Shown piece by piece: positions 25,973 to 35,089 of a stretch of 64,000 bases of DNA; position 1 is the stretch's first letter, and each line of letters opens with the position of its first letter. The DNA comes from Thiovibrio sp964588325 (GTDB taxonomy: Bacteria > Desulfobacterota > Desulfobulbia > Desulfobulbales > Desulfurivibrionaceae): the NCBI GenBank assembly GCA_964588325.1, contig CAZPOR010000007.1, positions 124,001 to 188,000 on the forward strand, written 5' to 3'. Position numbers and translations under genes: made by a program. The notes beneath the pieces are model-generated. The model was not told the origin of the DNA and did no database searches. It worked only from the letters and a program-made list of their open reading frames with translations.

Positions 25973-26968
25973 TCAGACGGCGATATGAAACCGGGAAGAC
26001 GGCCGCATGAGTCCGGCCATGATGGCGGCGGCCGGATTGTAAGCCTTTGGAGACGGCTCGTTCCCAAAAGCGGGGTTCTTGCCGGACTGATCGCCGGACG
26101 CAGCGCCCGTTTCCTCTGTTGCTGACAGGGGCGCTCCTTCCAACCCAGCCTCGGGGCCCGCCTCGCTCTCCGCTTTCCCCTTGGTCTGCTCCAAACGGAT
26201 CATCTGCAGTTCATGGCTGGCCTCGGTAATCACCAGGGAAGCCCTGGCCGCGACCTTCCGGTCCTGGGGAGAGGGATCGGCCGGCGCCAAGGCCGCGGCG
26301 CGCACCGTTTGCATCTTGCTGATGGTTGCCTCGGGAGTGGACTCCTTTCCGGTGTCAATCCCAACCTCTCCGCCCACGGCATATCGCTTCCCGTCCGGAC
26401 CCTTGACATATTGGAAATTGGCGCCCCCGGTGGCATAGGATCCGGCCGCAGCCAGATGCGCCATTTCATGCGCCCGGACCTTGGTGTCAATCAACTCAAG
26501 CTCCGCGACCTGAAGCCGCTCCGCCTGGGTAAGCGCCTCGCCATCCGTGCCTTTTTGCCCGGTTGCAGCGCGGGCAGGCTCACCGCCTTCCTGCCCGGAG
26601 CCGCGTTGCGCCTCGGCGACAGGGGCGGATTGCACCCCTTCGCTTGCGCCTGAAAGTTCCGCTCCCTGTTCTTCTTTTTCCGCGGCAGCCGCGCCGGCAG
26701 CGGGAATGTCCTTTTTTACCCCGGCCTGGGCTGTGTAGGCCTGGATCGCACAGGCAGGACATGCCTTGCATCCGCAGGACTTCTCTCCAGCCACTGCGGC
26801 CTTTTTCGCGGCGGCCATGTTTTTCCAGGGTTGTCCCTGCACAAACACATCCGTCGGCCCGCTGCCTTGTCCTGCGCTTTTTGCCCCCTTCCCGGAAAAC
26901 GGGAGCGGATTTTCCCCGCCCTTGACCGCGACAGGGCTAACACCTGAAAGAAGTGCGTTGATCCGCAT
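25973..26968 (-). CDS. SprA-related putative metalloprotease
   Basis: About 331 residues from the ATG at 26968 (GAGG upstream). A low-complexity Ala/Gly/Lys-rich first half with a CGCKACPAC cluster leads to the conserved SprA-family core: VRAHEMAHLAAAGSY (HExxH-like zinc motif), YVKGPDGKRYAVGGEVGID and TISKMQTVRAAALAPADPSP. The family (CJM1_0395-like) is annotated as putative metallopeptidase without a known substrate. There is no signal peptide. The conserved core is under half the protein; the rest looks disordered. Confidence 0.8.
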   Translation of the reverse strand: MRINALLSGVSPVAVKGGENPLPFSGKGAKSAGQGSGPTDVFVQGQPWKNMAAAKKAAVAGEKSCGCKACPACAIQAYTAQAGVKKDIPAAGAAAAEKEEQGAELSGASEGVQSAPVAEAQRGSGQEGGEPARAATGQKGTDGEALTQAERLQVAELELIDTKVRAHEMAHLAAAGSYATGGANFQYVKGPDGKRYAVGGEVGIDTGKESTPEATISKMQTVRAAALAPADPSPQDRKVAARASLVITEASHELQMIRLEQTKGKAESEAGPEAGLEGAPLSATEETGAASGDQSGKNPAFGNEPSPKAYNPAAAIMAGLMRPSSRFHIAV

Positions 26969-27103
26969 ACTGTCCCTCACACGGCAGTGTCAACTCTCAA
27001 AAAAATTGCCTGTATCTGTATCGACATCCTGTTCGCACAACTTGAGCGTTTTCTGCCTTGTCTCGTGCCGGACGCGGAACGCCTCCCAACTCCGCATCTT
27101 TGC

Positions 27104-27145
27104 GCAAAAAAAAACGGGTTGCCCACCGCCTGTGGCCAACCCGTT
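27104..27145 (-). terminator. Terminator of the citrate synthase gene
   Basis: AACGGGTTG (27113-27121) pairs with CAACCCGTT (27137-27145). On the minus strand it is followed by nine T. The 26969-27176 gap holds nothing else clear. Confidence 0.85.
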
Positions 27146-27176
27146 CGTACTCTGTGATCCTCGCCGCCGGTTCTTT

Positions 27177-28481
27177 TCAGGTCCGCTCGGCAAGAGCCAC
27201 AAAGGGCCGCCGCTTCGGTCCGACATACACCTGCCTCGGCCGGCTGATCCGCCAATCGGGATCATCCCACATCTCCTTCCAATGGGCAATCCAGCCGGGC
27301 AGACGGCCAAGGGCGAACATCACCGTGAACATGTTGGTGGGGATGCCGATGGCGCGGTAGATGATGCCGCTGTAAAAATCCACGTTGGGGTAGAGGTTCC
27401 GCTCCACGAAATACTCGTCCCTGAGAGCGACCTCCTCCAACTCCTTGGCGATATCCAGCAGGGGGTCGGAGATATTCAAGGCCGTCAGCACATCGTCGCA
27501 GGCCTTCTTGATGATCCGCGACCGCGGGTCGTGGGTCTTGTACACCCGATGCCCAAAGCCGACCAAGCGGAAGGGGTCGGACGGATCCTTGGCCTTGGCG
27601 ATATATTTTTTGTAGTCTCCGCCTTCCGCGTGGATCTGGGTGAGCATCTCCATCACCGCCTGGTTAGCCCCGCCGTGGAGCGGACCCCACAGGGCGTTGA
27701 TTCCGGCGGAGATCGAAGCGTACAGATTGACCCGGGCGCTGCCTGCCACCCGCACCGTGGCGGTGGAGCAGTTCTGCTCATGGTCGCCGTGCAGAATCAG
27801 CAGCTTGTTCAGGGCCCGGACCACCGTATCGTTGATCTCGTAGGGCTTGACCGGCGAATCGAACATCATGTTCAAAAAGTTGGCGCAGTAACTCAGATCG
27901 TGGCGCGGATACACCAAGGGCTGGCCCATGGATTTCTTGTAGGAAAAAGCGGCGATGGTCCGCACCTTGGAGAGCAGCCGGGCCGCCATTTTATCGATGT
28001 TTTCCAGGGGGTTGTCCAGCATTTCCGGATAAAAGCTGCACAGGGAGTTGACCATGGAAGACAGAATGGCCATGGGCGGACTGTTGGGCGGATAGCCGTC
28101 GAAGAAGCGGATCATGTCCTCGTGGACCATGGCGTACTTGCCGAGCATCTGGCTGAACTTGCTCAGTTCCGCCTGGGTTGGCAGGCTGCCGTGATCCAGA
28201 AGATAGGCGACCTCGACAAAGGTGCAATGCTCGGCGAGATCCTCGATGGCATAGCCGCGGTAGCTGAGAATCCCCTGCTCCCCGTCGAGAAAGGTGATGC
28301 TGCTGCAACAGGAACCGGTATTCATGAAGCCGCTGTCCAGGGTGATGTATCCGGACTGGGCGCGCAAGGACCGGATGTCGATGGCCTTTTCCCCCTCGCT
28401 GCCGACGATGACCGGCAACCGGTAAACCGTGCCGTTAATCTTCAACTCTGCTGTTTCTTGACCGACAACCACATTTCCCAT
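27177..28481 (-). CDS. gltA: Citrate synthase (Si type)
   Basis: A 434-residue type II citrate synthase condensing acetyl-CoA with oxaloacetate. The family blocks are LDGEQGILSYRGYAIEDLA, the first catalytic His region LHGDHEQNCST, GPLHGGANQAVMEML with the second His, GFGHRVYKTHDPR, and the catalytic Asp in NVDFYSGIIYRAIGIP. The N-terminal strand domain (KINGTVYRLPVI) marks the Gram-negative allosteric type. Many sulfate reducers use a Re-citrate synthase instead, so this informs on carbon metabolism. It is monocistronic with its own terminator. Confidence 0.96.
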   Translation of the reverse strand: MGNVVVGQETAELKINGTVYRLPVIVGSEGEKAIDIRSLRAQSGYITLDSGFMNTGSCCSSITFLDGEQGILSYRGYAIEDLAEHCTFVEVAYLLDHGSLPTQAELSKFSQMLGKYAMVHEDMIRFFDGYPPNSPPMAILSSMVNSLCSFYPEMLDNPLENIDKMAARLLSKVRTIAAFSYKKSMGQPLVYPRHDLSYCANFLNMMFDSPVKPYEINDTVVRALNKLLILHGDHEQNCSTATVRVAGSARVNLYASISAGINALWGPLHGGANQAVMEMLTQIHAEGGDYKKYIAKAKDPSDPFRLVGFGHRVYKTHDPRSRIIKKACDDVLTALNISDPLLDIAKELEEVALRDEYFVERNLYPNVDFYSGIIYRAIGIPTNMFTVMFALGRLPGWIAHWKEMWDDPDWRISRPRQVYVGPKRRPFVALAERT

Positions 28482-28643
28482 AAGTGCCCTTCGCTGCGCT
28501 GCCGCTCCTGCACAGGCGGTTCGCTTCTCTTTTCTAAAAACCGTAATGAAAGATCATCTCGAATCGATTAATATACTTGGATACCTTTTTTTTTCAACAA
28601 GTAAGAACCCAAGGATTCGTCGCCCGCAAGGAGAGCCGTGGCA

Positions 28644-29333
28644 ATGCACAAAAAAACCGATGTGTACCGGCAGCGGCTCAGGAAATTCATTGAGGAAGTC
28701 ACCCTGTATCCGGTCTCCTGCGAACGGCTGGCCAAGGGCCGCGATGATCTTGCCTGGCTTGATGCAGTGCTGGCCGGAGGGGCCAAGATCGTCCAGTTGC
28801 GGGACAAGGAATCCGACGGACTGCGCCTCTTTGAAAAGGCCCGGATCTTCCGGCAAAAAACCCTGGAGGCCGGCGCCCTGTTCATCGTCAATGACCGGGT
28901 GGATATTGCCCTTCTCAGCGGCGCCGACGGAGTCCATCTCGGCAACAGCGACATCCCGGCCCCGGAGGTCCGCGCCCTGGCCCCGGAGCTCATCATCGGC
29001 GTCTCCTGCAACACCGAAGAACAGGCGGCCACCGCCGAGAACCGCGGAGCCTCCTACTTCAACATCGGTCCGCTCTATGCCACCCAGACCAAGGACGGCC
29101 TCTCCGCCTTCCTCGGGCCTGCGGCGATAGCGAAATTCAGCGCCCGATGCCCCCTGCCTTTCACGGTCATGGGCGGCATCAAAAAAGAGCATATTCCGGA
29201 GCTGATCGCCATGGGCGCCAGACGATTGGCCGTGGTCACGGCTTTAACCTGCGCCGACGATATCGCCGCGGAAACCAGTGATTGGCTGGCCGCGATCAAA
29301 CTTGCCCAAGGCAAGAATACGACAAAGGAATAG
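28644..29333 (+). CDS. thiE: Thiamine-phosphate synthase
   Basis: About 229 residues; the ATG at 28644 has AAGGAG 10 bases upstream (a GTG two codons earlier is possible). It is a TIM-barrel enzyme joining hydroxymethylpyrimidine diphosphate to the thiazole phosphate. Motifs are KIVQLRDKE, VNDRVDIALLSGADGVHLG, GVSCNTEEQA, FNIGPLYATQTKDG and TVMGGIKKEHI. No other thi gene is nearby, and I found no thi-box-like element in the leader. The ~38-residue N-terminal extension before VQLRDK is normal length. Confidence 0.9.
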   Translation: MHKKTDVYRQRLRKFIEEVTLYPVSCERLAKGRDDLAWLDAVLAGGAKIVQLRDKESDGLRLFEKARIFRQKTLEAGALFIVNDRVDIALLSGADGVHLGNSDIPAPEVRALAPELIIGVSCNTEEQAATAENRGASYFNIGPLYATQTKDGLSAFLGPAAIAKFSARCPLPFTVMGGIKKEHIPELIAMGARRLAVVTALTCADDIAAETSDWLAAIKLAQGKNTTKE

Positions 29334-29335
29334 CC

Positions 29336-30016
29336 GTGCCCACCCTGAACCAGCGACTCGCCGACATCAAGCTGCTCATGCAATACGGAGTCCCCCCGGC
29401 TGACCTGGCCAAGGCCGTTGCCCTGGCGGAAAAATACGCCACGGACCGCGTGGGCCTGAACATCTTTCACGCCTTTTACAGCTATCTGCCCGAGGGGCTG
29501 GAAGACGCCATTACCGTTCTCCGGTTGCTTGACCGCAGACAGGGCGCCTTCCTGATCTGCGCCACCACGGCCCAAGCCGACTACCTCTACCTGGCCGCCA
29601 CCGAACAGGCCGAATTTTTGGGATCTCTTGCGGAGGGCATCTGGGAGGAGGAAGTCCTGGCTTTTTTCAACCTTGAAAACCGCGAGGCCTTTCTCAAAAA
29701 ATATGCGGACCTCGCGTCCTTTCCGGTTTATGTCCCGGCCCATCTCCACCGCGATCTCTGCCCGTTTTGCCATGTGGCGGACGGCGAGATCCACACCCTG
29801 GGATGCCCGGTGGAGATCTGCCCCTGGTGCGGCGGGCAGTTGACCTCCTGCCCCTGCCGCTTCACCCTGCTGGGCAAATCAGACCTGAGAAGCGAAGGCC
29901 AGCTTGAAGAACTGCTGACCCTGCTCAACACAAAGGGGAGGCTCCCCTTTTCCGCCGAGGAACACCGGCCCGCGTACCCGATCACTCCCCTCGACTTGGA
30001 GCCGCCGACTACTTGA
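29336..30016 (+). CDS. Zinc-ribbon protein of unknown function
   Basis: A 226-residue protein starting with GTG two bases after the thiE stop, with AAGGA upstream, so it is probably co-translated with thiE. The N-terminal ~140 residues are helical. Then comes a Cys-rich part (CPFCHVADGEIHTLGCPVE, CPWCGGQLTSCPC) that looks like two zinc-ribbon knuckles. No family recognised. It overlaps the convergent hflC end by 8 bases. Linkage to thiE suggests, but does not prove, a role around thiamine. Confidence 0.7.
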   Translation: MPTLNQRLADIKLLMQYGVPPADLAKAVALAEKYATDRVGLNIFHAFYSYLPEGLEDAITVLRLLDRRQGAFLICATTAQADYLYLAATEQAEFLGSLAEGIWEEEVLAFFNLENREAFLKKYADLASFPVYVPAHLHRDLCPFCHVADGEIHTLGCPVEICPWCGGQLTSCPCRFTLLGKSDLRSEGQLEELLTLLNTKGRLPFSAEEHRPAYPITPLDLEPPTT

Positions 30017-30935
30017 CGGTTTTCAGATACCGGTAAAACGGTGAGTCCGGAGAAATAACCAACCGGGTGTTTTCCCCCATGGTATGCCGGTAGGCGTCCA
30101 GGGTCTTGGAAAAGGCGTAGAACTCGGGATCCTGATTATAGGCATTCGCATAAATCCTGGCGGCTTCGCCATCGGCCTTGCCCTTGATCTCCTGGGTTTC
30201 GCGGACGGCCCGGGAGCTGACCTCCCTCAATTCGCGCTCGAGCTTACCGAGGATCTCGGATTTCTGCCCCTCGCCGGTGGAGCGCTTTTCCGCCGCGATG
30301 CGCTTGCGTTCAGAAATCATCCGCTCATACACCCGCTGCTGGACCGTGTCGATATAGTTGACCCGCTTGAACATCACATCCACCAGCTCGATGCCGTACT
30401 GGGGCGTGACCTTGGAGGCGGCGGCATGGATCAGGGCGGAAATCTTATCCCGCCCGTAGCGGATCTGCTCATCCGGGCCCACGGGGCCAAAGCCCATTTC
30501 TTCCGGTTTCCAATCCGAACTGCGGATGATCTCCACCAGATCGTTTTTGTTGACCAAATCCCGGACCGTGCCGTCGATGATATCATCAAGGATGGTCATG
30601 GCCCGGTTCTCGTTGTTGACCGCCTGCAGGAAGACCAGGGCGTTGGAGATCCGCCAGCGCGCCGTGATATCCAGATAGACAAAGGTTTTGTCGTTGGTGG
30701 GAATCTGGTTCGGATCCCCGTCCCAGATAAGAATCATCTTGTCGAAAAAAGTCACCTCCTGGATAAAAGGAGTCTTGAATTTCAAACCGGCCTGGGTAAT
30801 GGGCTTGCCCACCGGACGACCGAACTGGGTGATCACCGCCTGTTTGCCCTCGGGCAGAACGAAAAACGCATTGGCCAGCACCACTCCCGCCACCACCACC
30901 GCCGCTATAACAACACCACGCAATATAGTATTCAC
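30009..30935 (-). CDS. hflC: HflC, protease modulator
   Basis: A 308-residue SPFH/prohibitin-domain protein. It has a single N-terminal membrane helix (about 5-25), FFVLPEGKQAVITQFG, and a C-terminal coiled coil (ERELREVSSRAVRETQEIKGKADGEA broken by short turns). HflC forms a large periplasmic cage with HflK around FtsH and restrains proteolysis. It lies 61 bases downstream of hflK. Confidence 0.95.
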   Translation of the reverse strand: MNTILRGVVIAAVVVAGVVLANAFFVLPEGKQAVITQFGRPVGKPITQAGLKFKTPFIQEVTFFDKMILIWDGDPNQIPTNDKTFVYLDITARWRISNALVFLQAVNNENRAMTILDDIIDGTVRDLVNKNDLVEIIRSSDWKPEEMGFGPVGPDEQIRYGRDKISALIHAAASKVTPQYGIELVDVMFKRVNYIDTVQQRVYERMISERKRIAAEKRSTGEGQKSEILGKLERELREVSSRAVRETQEIKGKADGEAARIYANAYNQDPEFYAFSKTLDAYRHTMGENTRLVISPDSPFYRYLKTVK

Positions 30936-30996
30936 TGGCTTCCCCTGTCTGTATTCTTAACCCGCGCCGCAGCCTGTACGAAGATGCCCGGCATTG

Positions 30997-32112
30997 TCAT
31001 TGCGCCTTGGGCGTGGCCTTGGCTCCGCCCCTCACATCGAGAAACGGCAAAACTCCCCCCTTATCGCCTTCAACCACATAGATCTCGTTGACCTTGGGCA
31101 GAACCTCCTGCATGGTTTCCAGATACATCCGTCTCCGGGTGACGTCCTGTCCACCCTTGTATTCCTTGAGGATAGCCAGGAAACGGGAGGTCTCGCCCTT
31201 GGCCAGATTCACCCGTTCCACCGCATAGCCTTGCGCCTCTTCCAGCATCTTTTTCGCATCGCCCCGGGCCTTGGGCACCTCCCGGTTATAGGCCTCCTCC
31301 GCCTCGTTCACCAGCCGCTTCATATCCTGATCCGCCTCGTTGACCTCGTTGAAGGCAGGCTTGACATGCTCCGGGGGGTTAACATCCTGCAACTGGACGG
31401 TGACGATCCTTACCCCGGTCTGGTAGCGGTCCAGGGACTCCTGCACCTCGCGCTGGGTGGCGGCGGCGAGAATTTCCCGATTGCTGAGCACATAATCAAA
31501 GGTCATGTTGCCGACGATGCGGCGCAGGACCACTTCGGAGATATCGCGGACCGCCTGTTTGACATCCTTGACCTTAAAGGCAAAGAAAATGGGATCCTGC
31601 ACCTTGTACTGGATGACCCACTCCAGATCGATGACATTGCGATCGCTGGTGAGCATGAGCGATTCGCCCTCGTAGCCGGTCTTCTCAAACTCGTTGCGCT
31701 GGCCAGCGACTTTGGTCCTGAAGCCGAACTCCTCCTTGCGGACGTTTTCCACATCCACCTTGATGACCTCGTCCATGAAGGGCAGCTTGAAATTCAAGCC
31801 CGAGGAGGTGGTTTTGACGTATTTGCCGAAACGCAGCACCACGCCTTTTTCGCCCGGAGCAATGGTGTAAAAGGCGGAGTAGGCGATATTGACCAGAAGA
31901 AAAACGCCGATGAGCAGTCCGGCCCGGCCGAAGCGGGCAAAGAGTCCACCCCTGGGGATATTCGGCTCCGGTCCACCGGATGCGCCGGTTGCTGGCTTCT
32001 CGCCGCCGTCGAAAAATTCCTTAATCTTGGTGAGCAAGAGGGCAATAACCTCTTCCGGTGTTTGCGGGCCTTTTTTCTTGCCCCAAGGTGGCTGCTGATC
32101 GTCCCAAGCCAT
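30997..32112 (-). CDS. hflK: HflK, protease modulator
   Basis: A 371-residue SPFH-domain partner of HflC. It starts at 32112 (AAGGAG upstream) with the HflK signature MAWDDQQPPWGKKKGPQ, then a Gly/Pro-rich cytoplasmic segment, a membrane helix near 70-92, SAFYTIAPGEKGVVLRFG, and a long helical C-terminus with EAQGYAVERVNLAKGET. It acts at the inner membrane with FtsH. It follows the rhomboid gene by 79 bases. Confidence 0.95.
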   Translation of the reverse strand: MAWDDQQPPWGKKKGPQTPEEVIALLLTKIKEFFDGGEKPATGASGGPEPNIPRGGLFARFGRAGLLIGVFLLVNIAYSAFYTIAPGEKGVVLRFGKYVKTTSSGLNFKLPFMDEVIKVDVENVRKEEFGFRTKVAGQRNEFEKTGYEGESLMLTSDRNVIDLEWVIQYKVQDPIFFAFKVKDVKQAVRDISEVVLRRIVGNMTFDYVLSNREILAAATQREVQESLDRYQTGVRIVTVQLQDVNPPEHVKPAFNEVNEADQDMKRLVNEAEEAYNREVPKARGDAKKMLEEAQGYAVERVNLAKGETSRFLAILKEYKGGQDVTRRRMYLETMQEVLPKVNEIYVVEGDKGGVLPFLDVRGGAKATPKAQ

Positions 32113-32191
32113 CGATTCGACTCCTTTTTTTGAAAAAATTTCCACCGGTTTTTATACGGCCGGAGCTAGATTGCCCCATGCCCGTAGCACA

Positions 32192-33145
32192 TCATTTGAC
32201 AAACCACCACCCTTCCCAAGGATACAGGGCGTACAACCAGCAGCCGAGCACCGCCGCCAGGCTGCCAGCAAAAAGCAGCCATTGGCCAAGGGGAGCAAGA
32301 ACCCGTTTTCCGGCAAATCCGAGCGCGCCAAGGAGCACTCCAACCAGCAGGCCGACCACAACCCCCCAAAAATGCGCGCCCAGATCGGTTCTCTCTCCGG
32401 AGGCCCCCATGAGCGCCAACAAGCTTGCCGCGCTGCCCAAGGCAAGCACCATCTCCTGCCAACCGCCGATCCTGCGCAAACGCATGCCGCTCAACATGCC
32501 GACCATGCCGAAAACCGCAGTGGAAAAACCAACGGAACGATAGGATTCGCCGTGCAGGAGTACATTGATGGCATTGGCAAGAACTCCGGCGAGCAACACC
32601 GAGAACCAGGCAATACCGCTGCCAAGATGCCGGCACAGGGAGTGGACCAGCAACCCGCCGAAGAAAATATTGCCCAGAAGATGCACGCTGTCGGCATGCA
32701 GGGTCAGGGCGGTGATCAGACGCCACCACTGGCCGTCGTCCATCACCCGAGCCCTGTCGAGGGCGCCAAGGTCAAACCAGTGGCCGCGCCCCTCCCCGCC
32801 GCCGGTGATGGCATGAAAAACAACCAGCGCCCCCATGACCGGCAGCACGGGCGGCGAATTCTCGACAATGGACTCCTGGCCGGACCGTGCTGTCCGTTCC
32901 GGCGGCCAATTCCGGTTTTCTTCCGAGAAAAGAAGCAATTCCTCCCTGGCCTCGGAGATGTTTTCCTCCGAAACCAGGAGCTGCCAGCCCGTTTCGCCAT
33001 GGCGGAGACCATGCTCGATATCCGCGGCATGCAGCACCAGGGACCAGAGATTGGCCAACTCCTCCTCCGGAGTCACCCCCACCGGCACCCATTGGGAGCC
33101 GGGATCATGCTTCCGCACGACCCTCTCCCCGGAGTGCCAGCGCAT
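32192..33145 (-). CDS. Rhomboid-family intramembrane serine protease
   Basis: A 317-residue protease with a ~95-residue soluble N-terminal domain and six or seven membrane helices. The catalytic dyad is intact: the nucleophile Ser208 in GFSTAVFG and His258 in GAHFWG; HLLGN (155-159) supplies the oxyanion-hole residues. It cleaves transmembrane substrates within the inner membrane. It begins 3 bases after the motB stop, so it is almost certainly translated from the motAB message, and it precedes hflKC. Confidence 0.9.
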   Translation of the reverse strand: MRWHSGERVVRKHDPGSQWVPVGVTPEEELANLWSLVLHAADIEHGLRHGETGWQLLVSEENISEAREELLLFSEENRNWPPERTARSGQESIVENSPPVLPVMGALVVFHAITGGGEGRGHWFDLGALDRARVMDDGQWWRLITALTLHADSVHLLGNIFFGGLLVHSLCRHLGSGIAWFSVLLAGVLANAINVLLHGESYRSVGFSTAVFGMVGMLSGMRLRRIGGWQEMVLALGSAASLLALMGASGERTDLGAHFWGVVVGLLVGVLLGALGFAGKRVLAPLGQWLLFAGSLAAVLGCWLYALYPWEGWWFVK

Positions 33146-33148
33146 CCG

Positions 33149-33943
33149 TTATTCCCCGTTGAATTTCAGCGCCTCGCCTTGGGCTCCCTTGCTGGAGAGC
33201 ATGACAATATCAACCCGCCGGTTGAGCTTCCGCCCTTCTTCGCTGGCGTTATCGGCAATCGGCCGGTATTCAGCATACCCGGTCACCGAAAGCTTGGCCC
33301 CCTTGAAACCATGTTTCTCGATGAGATAATGGACAATGCTGTTGGCGCGGGCTGTGGAGAGTTCCCAGTTCGAGGGAAAGGCCGGGGAGTTGATCGCCAC
33401 ATTGTCCGTATGCCCCTCGATGCGGAGGGTATTGTCATAGCGGGAGATGGAGATGGCGATCTTGTCCAGCAGGGGCAGAGCATTCTGCTGCACCTTGGCG
33501 GTGCCGGAGGGGAAAAACCCAGCCTCTTTCAGGCTGATCACCAGCCCCCGTTCGTTGACGGTCAACTGCACCTCGTTTTTGGCGCCATACTCCTGGAGAT
33601 TGTTCTGGATATCATTCTTGATCTGGCTGAACTCCTGGGCCTCGGCGGCGGCAGTGGCCTCATCCTGGGACTGGACCGGCACCGGCGGCTCCACCGCTTC
33701 GGGGATCAGGCCAAAATCTTTGTTGCCGATAACCTTGAGGGCCGGAGTTAACGTTTGCGGCCCGGAAAAGGAGGATTGGATGGAGGCCTGCACCTCCTCC
33801 ATCTTCTTCTGGTCCACGATGGACATGGCATAGAGCATGACAAAGACGGCGAAAAGCAGGGTGATGAAATCCGCGTAGGAAACAAGCCACCGCTCCAGAT
33901 TCGGTTCCTTTTCATGGGCTTTTTTCTTCTTCAGTCTGCTCAT
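33149..33943 (-). CDS. motB: Flagellar motor protein MotB
   Basis: A 264-residue stator subunit. A basic N-terminus (SRLKKKKAHEKE) precedes one membrane helix carrying the proton-binding Asp25 in SYADFITLLFAVFVMLYA, a plug/linker, and an OmpA-like peptidoglycan-binding domain (IEGHTDNVAIN, LSTARANSIVHYL, GYAEYRPIADN). It anchors the stator while Asp25 conducts ions. It lies 53 bases after motA. No other flagellar genes are in the window. Confidence 0.93.
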   Translation of the reverse strand: MSRLKKKKAHEKEPNLERWLVSYADFITLLFAVFVMLYAMSIVDQKKMEEVQASIQSSFSGPQTLTPALKVIGNKDFGLIPEAVEPPVPVQSQDEATAAAEAQEFSQIKNDIQNNLQEYGAKNEVQLTVNERGLVISLKEAGFFPSGTAKVQQNALPLLDKIAISISRYDNTLRIEGHTDNVAINSPAFPSNWELSTARANSIVHYLIEKHGFKGAKLSVTGYAEYRPIADNASEEGRKLNRRVDIVMLSSKGAQGEALKFNGE

Positions 33944-33996
33944 GACAATCGTTCCCCAAGATCACTACAATTCGGTAGCCACGGAATGGCTACTGC

Positions 33997-34779
33997 TCAT
34001 GAACCGCCGGCGCCCCTGCTGTAGATCAGCACCCCGCTGGTCAGGGTGAAGCCGCGCAACCGCTTTTCGATCATCCGGGGATTTTCGCCTTTCTGGATGG
34101 CAAGCAACCCTTCGATCACGATTTCCCGTTGCAGGATCTGCTCCTTCAATCGTTTCTTGAGTTTGGTGCTGATGGGGATGCAGACGATGTTGGCGGTCAT
34201 CAGGCCGTAGATCGTGGCCACGAAGGCCACGGCAATTCCCGCTCCGAGCTTGGAGGTGTCGGAGAGATTGTTCATGACATGGATCAAACCCAGAACCGCG
34301 CCGATGATGCCGATGGTCGGGGCAAAACCGCCGGCGGCCTCAAACACCTCGGCGCTGATCTTGTGGCGCTCCTCGAAATTGGTAAGTTCGATCTGCAGGA
34401 CCGCCATGACCTCCTCGGGATCCATTCCGTCCACCACCATTTCCAGTCCCTGCCCCAGAAAGCGATCCTTGATCCGCTGCGCGTCCTGCTCCAGGGTTAT
34501 GAGGCCGTTCTTCCTGGCGGTGCTGGCAAAACCGACCAGCTTGCCGATCAGATCCTCCGGGTCTTCTTCCTGGGGGAAAAAAGCCGTGGCTGCGCTGCTG
34601 AAGGCCCGCAGAAGATCCGGGAGGGGAAAGGAGACAAAGGTTGCGCCAAAGGTTCCTCCCAAAACAATAAGAGCGGCAGTGGGCTGAAGAAGGGCATCGA
34701 TGTGGCCGCCTTCAAGAAGCTGGCCGCCGATCACGGCCCCAAAGCCCATAACCAGGCCGATAAGGGTAGCTATATCCAT
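33997..34779 (-). CDS. motA: Flagellar motor protein MotA
   Basis: A 260-residue stator subunit with four membrane helices. It starts MDIATLIGLVMGFGAVIGG, the PomA-like N-terminus, with the charged cytoplasmic loop between helices 2 and 3 and PTIGIIGAVLGLIHVMNNL near 160. The close match to PomA leaves the coupling ion (H+ or Na+) open. It is the first gene of the motA-motB-rhomboid run, under a TATAAT promoter with an unusual 19-base spacer. Confidence 0.93.
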   Translation of the reverse strand: MDIATLIGLVMGFGAVIGGQLLEGGHIDALLQPTAALIVLGGTFGATFVSFPLPDLLRAFSSAATAFFPQEEDPEDLIGKLVGFASTARKNGLITLEQDAQRIKDRFLGQGLEMVVDGMDPEEVMAVLQIELTNFEERHKISAEVFEAAGGFAPTIGIIGAVLGLIHVMNNLSDTSKLGAGIAVAFVATIYGLMTANIVCIPISTKLKKRLKEQILQREIVIEGLLAIQKGENPRMIEKRLRGFTLTSGVLIYSRGAGGS

Positions 34780-34822
34780 ATACTGTGCGGCTCCGTTGAG
34801 ATATCCTTGGGGAAATGCCGGT

Positions 34823-34853
34823 ATTATAGCATGGATCCCCCATGCCAGGTCAA
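34823..34853 (-). promoter_or_regulatory. Putative motA promoter with dyad in a 19-bp spacer
   Basis: On the minus strand TTGACC and a perfect TATAAT are separated by 19 bases. The spacer contains the inverted repeat GCATGG-N5-CCATGC (34829-34845). Elongated spacers with an internal dyad are the hallmark of MerR-family-controlled promoters; whether that applies here is inference. Confidence 0.45.
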
Positions 34854-34930
34854 CAAAAAGAGAGGCGGAAACGCGGAGAACCCGAAAGAGCAGGCGCTGA
34901 CGGGCCGGGAGTCAGATTATTGCGCAGGGC

Positions 34931-34959
34931 AAAAAAAAAGGCCATGCCGAAGCATGACC
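34931..34959 (-). terminator. Terminator of the tRNA-Leu gene
   Basis: On the minus strand GGTCATGC-TTCG-GCATGGCC forms an 8-bp stem (one G-T-type pair) with a stable C(UUCG)G loop, followed by nine T. Confidence 0.85.
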
Positions 34960-34987
34960 AGATTTTTCACCACACACATTTTCAAGA

Positions 34988-35074
34988 TGGTGCCGAAGAG
35001 AAGACTCGAACTTCCACGAGGAAACCCCCACTAGACCCTGAACCTAGCGCGTCTACCAATTCCGCCACTTCGGC
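34988..35074 (-). tRNA. tRNA-Leu (anticodon CAG)
   Basis: An 87-base class II tRNA. The acceptor stem GCCGAAG/CTTCGGC is perfect, followed by discriminator A and an encoded CCA. The D arm contains AATTGGTAGACGCG, the anticodon loop is TTCAGGG (CAG), there is a long variable arm, and the T arm contains GTTCGAGTC. It has its own promoter and terminator. Confidence 0.97.
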
Positions 35075-35089
35075 ACATCGTGAGAGGCG

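Noticed and set aside
28482..28643. TPP riboswitch before thiE
   Set aside because: I looked for the conserved CTGAGA and ACCTGA-type blocks and did not find a convincing pair.
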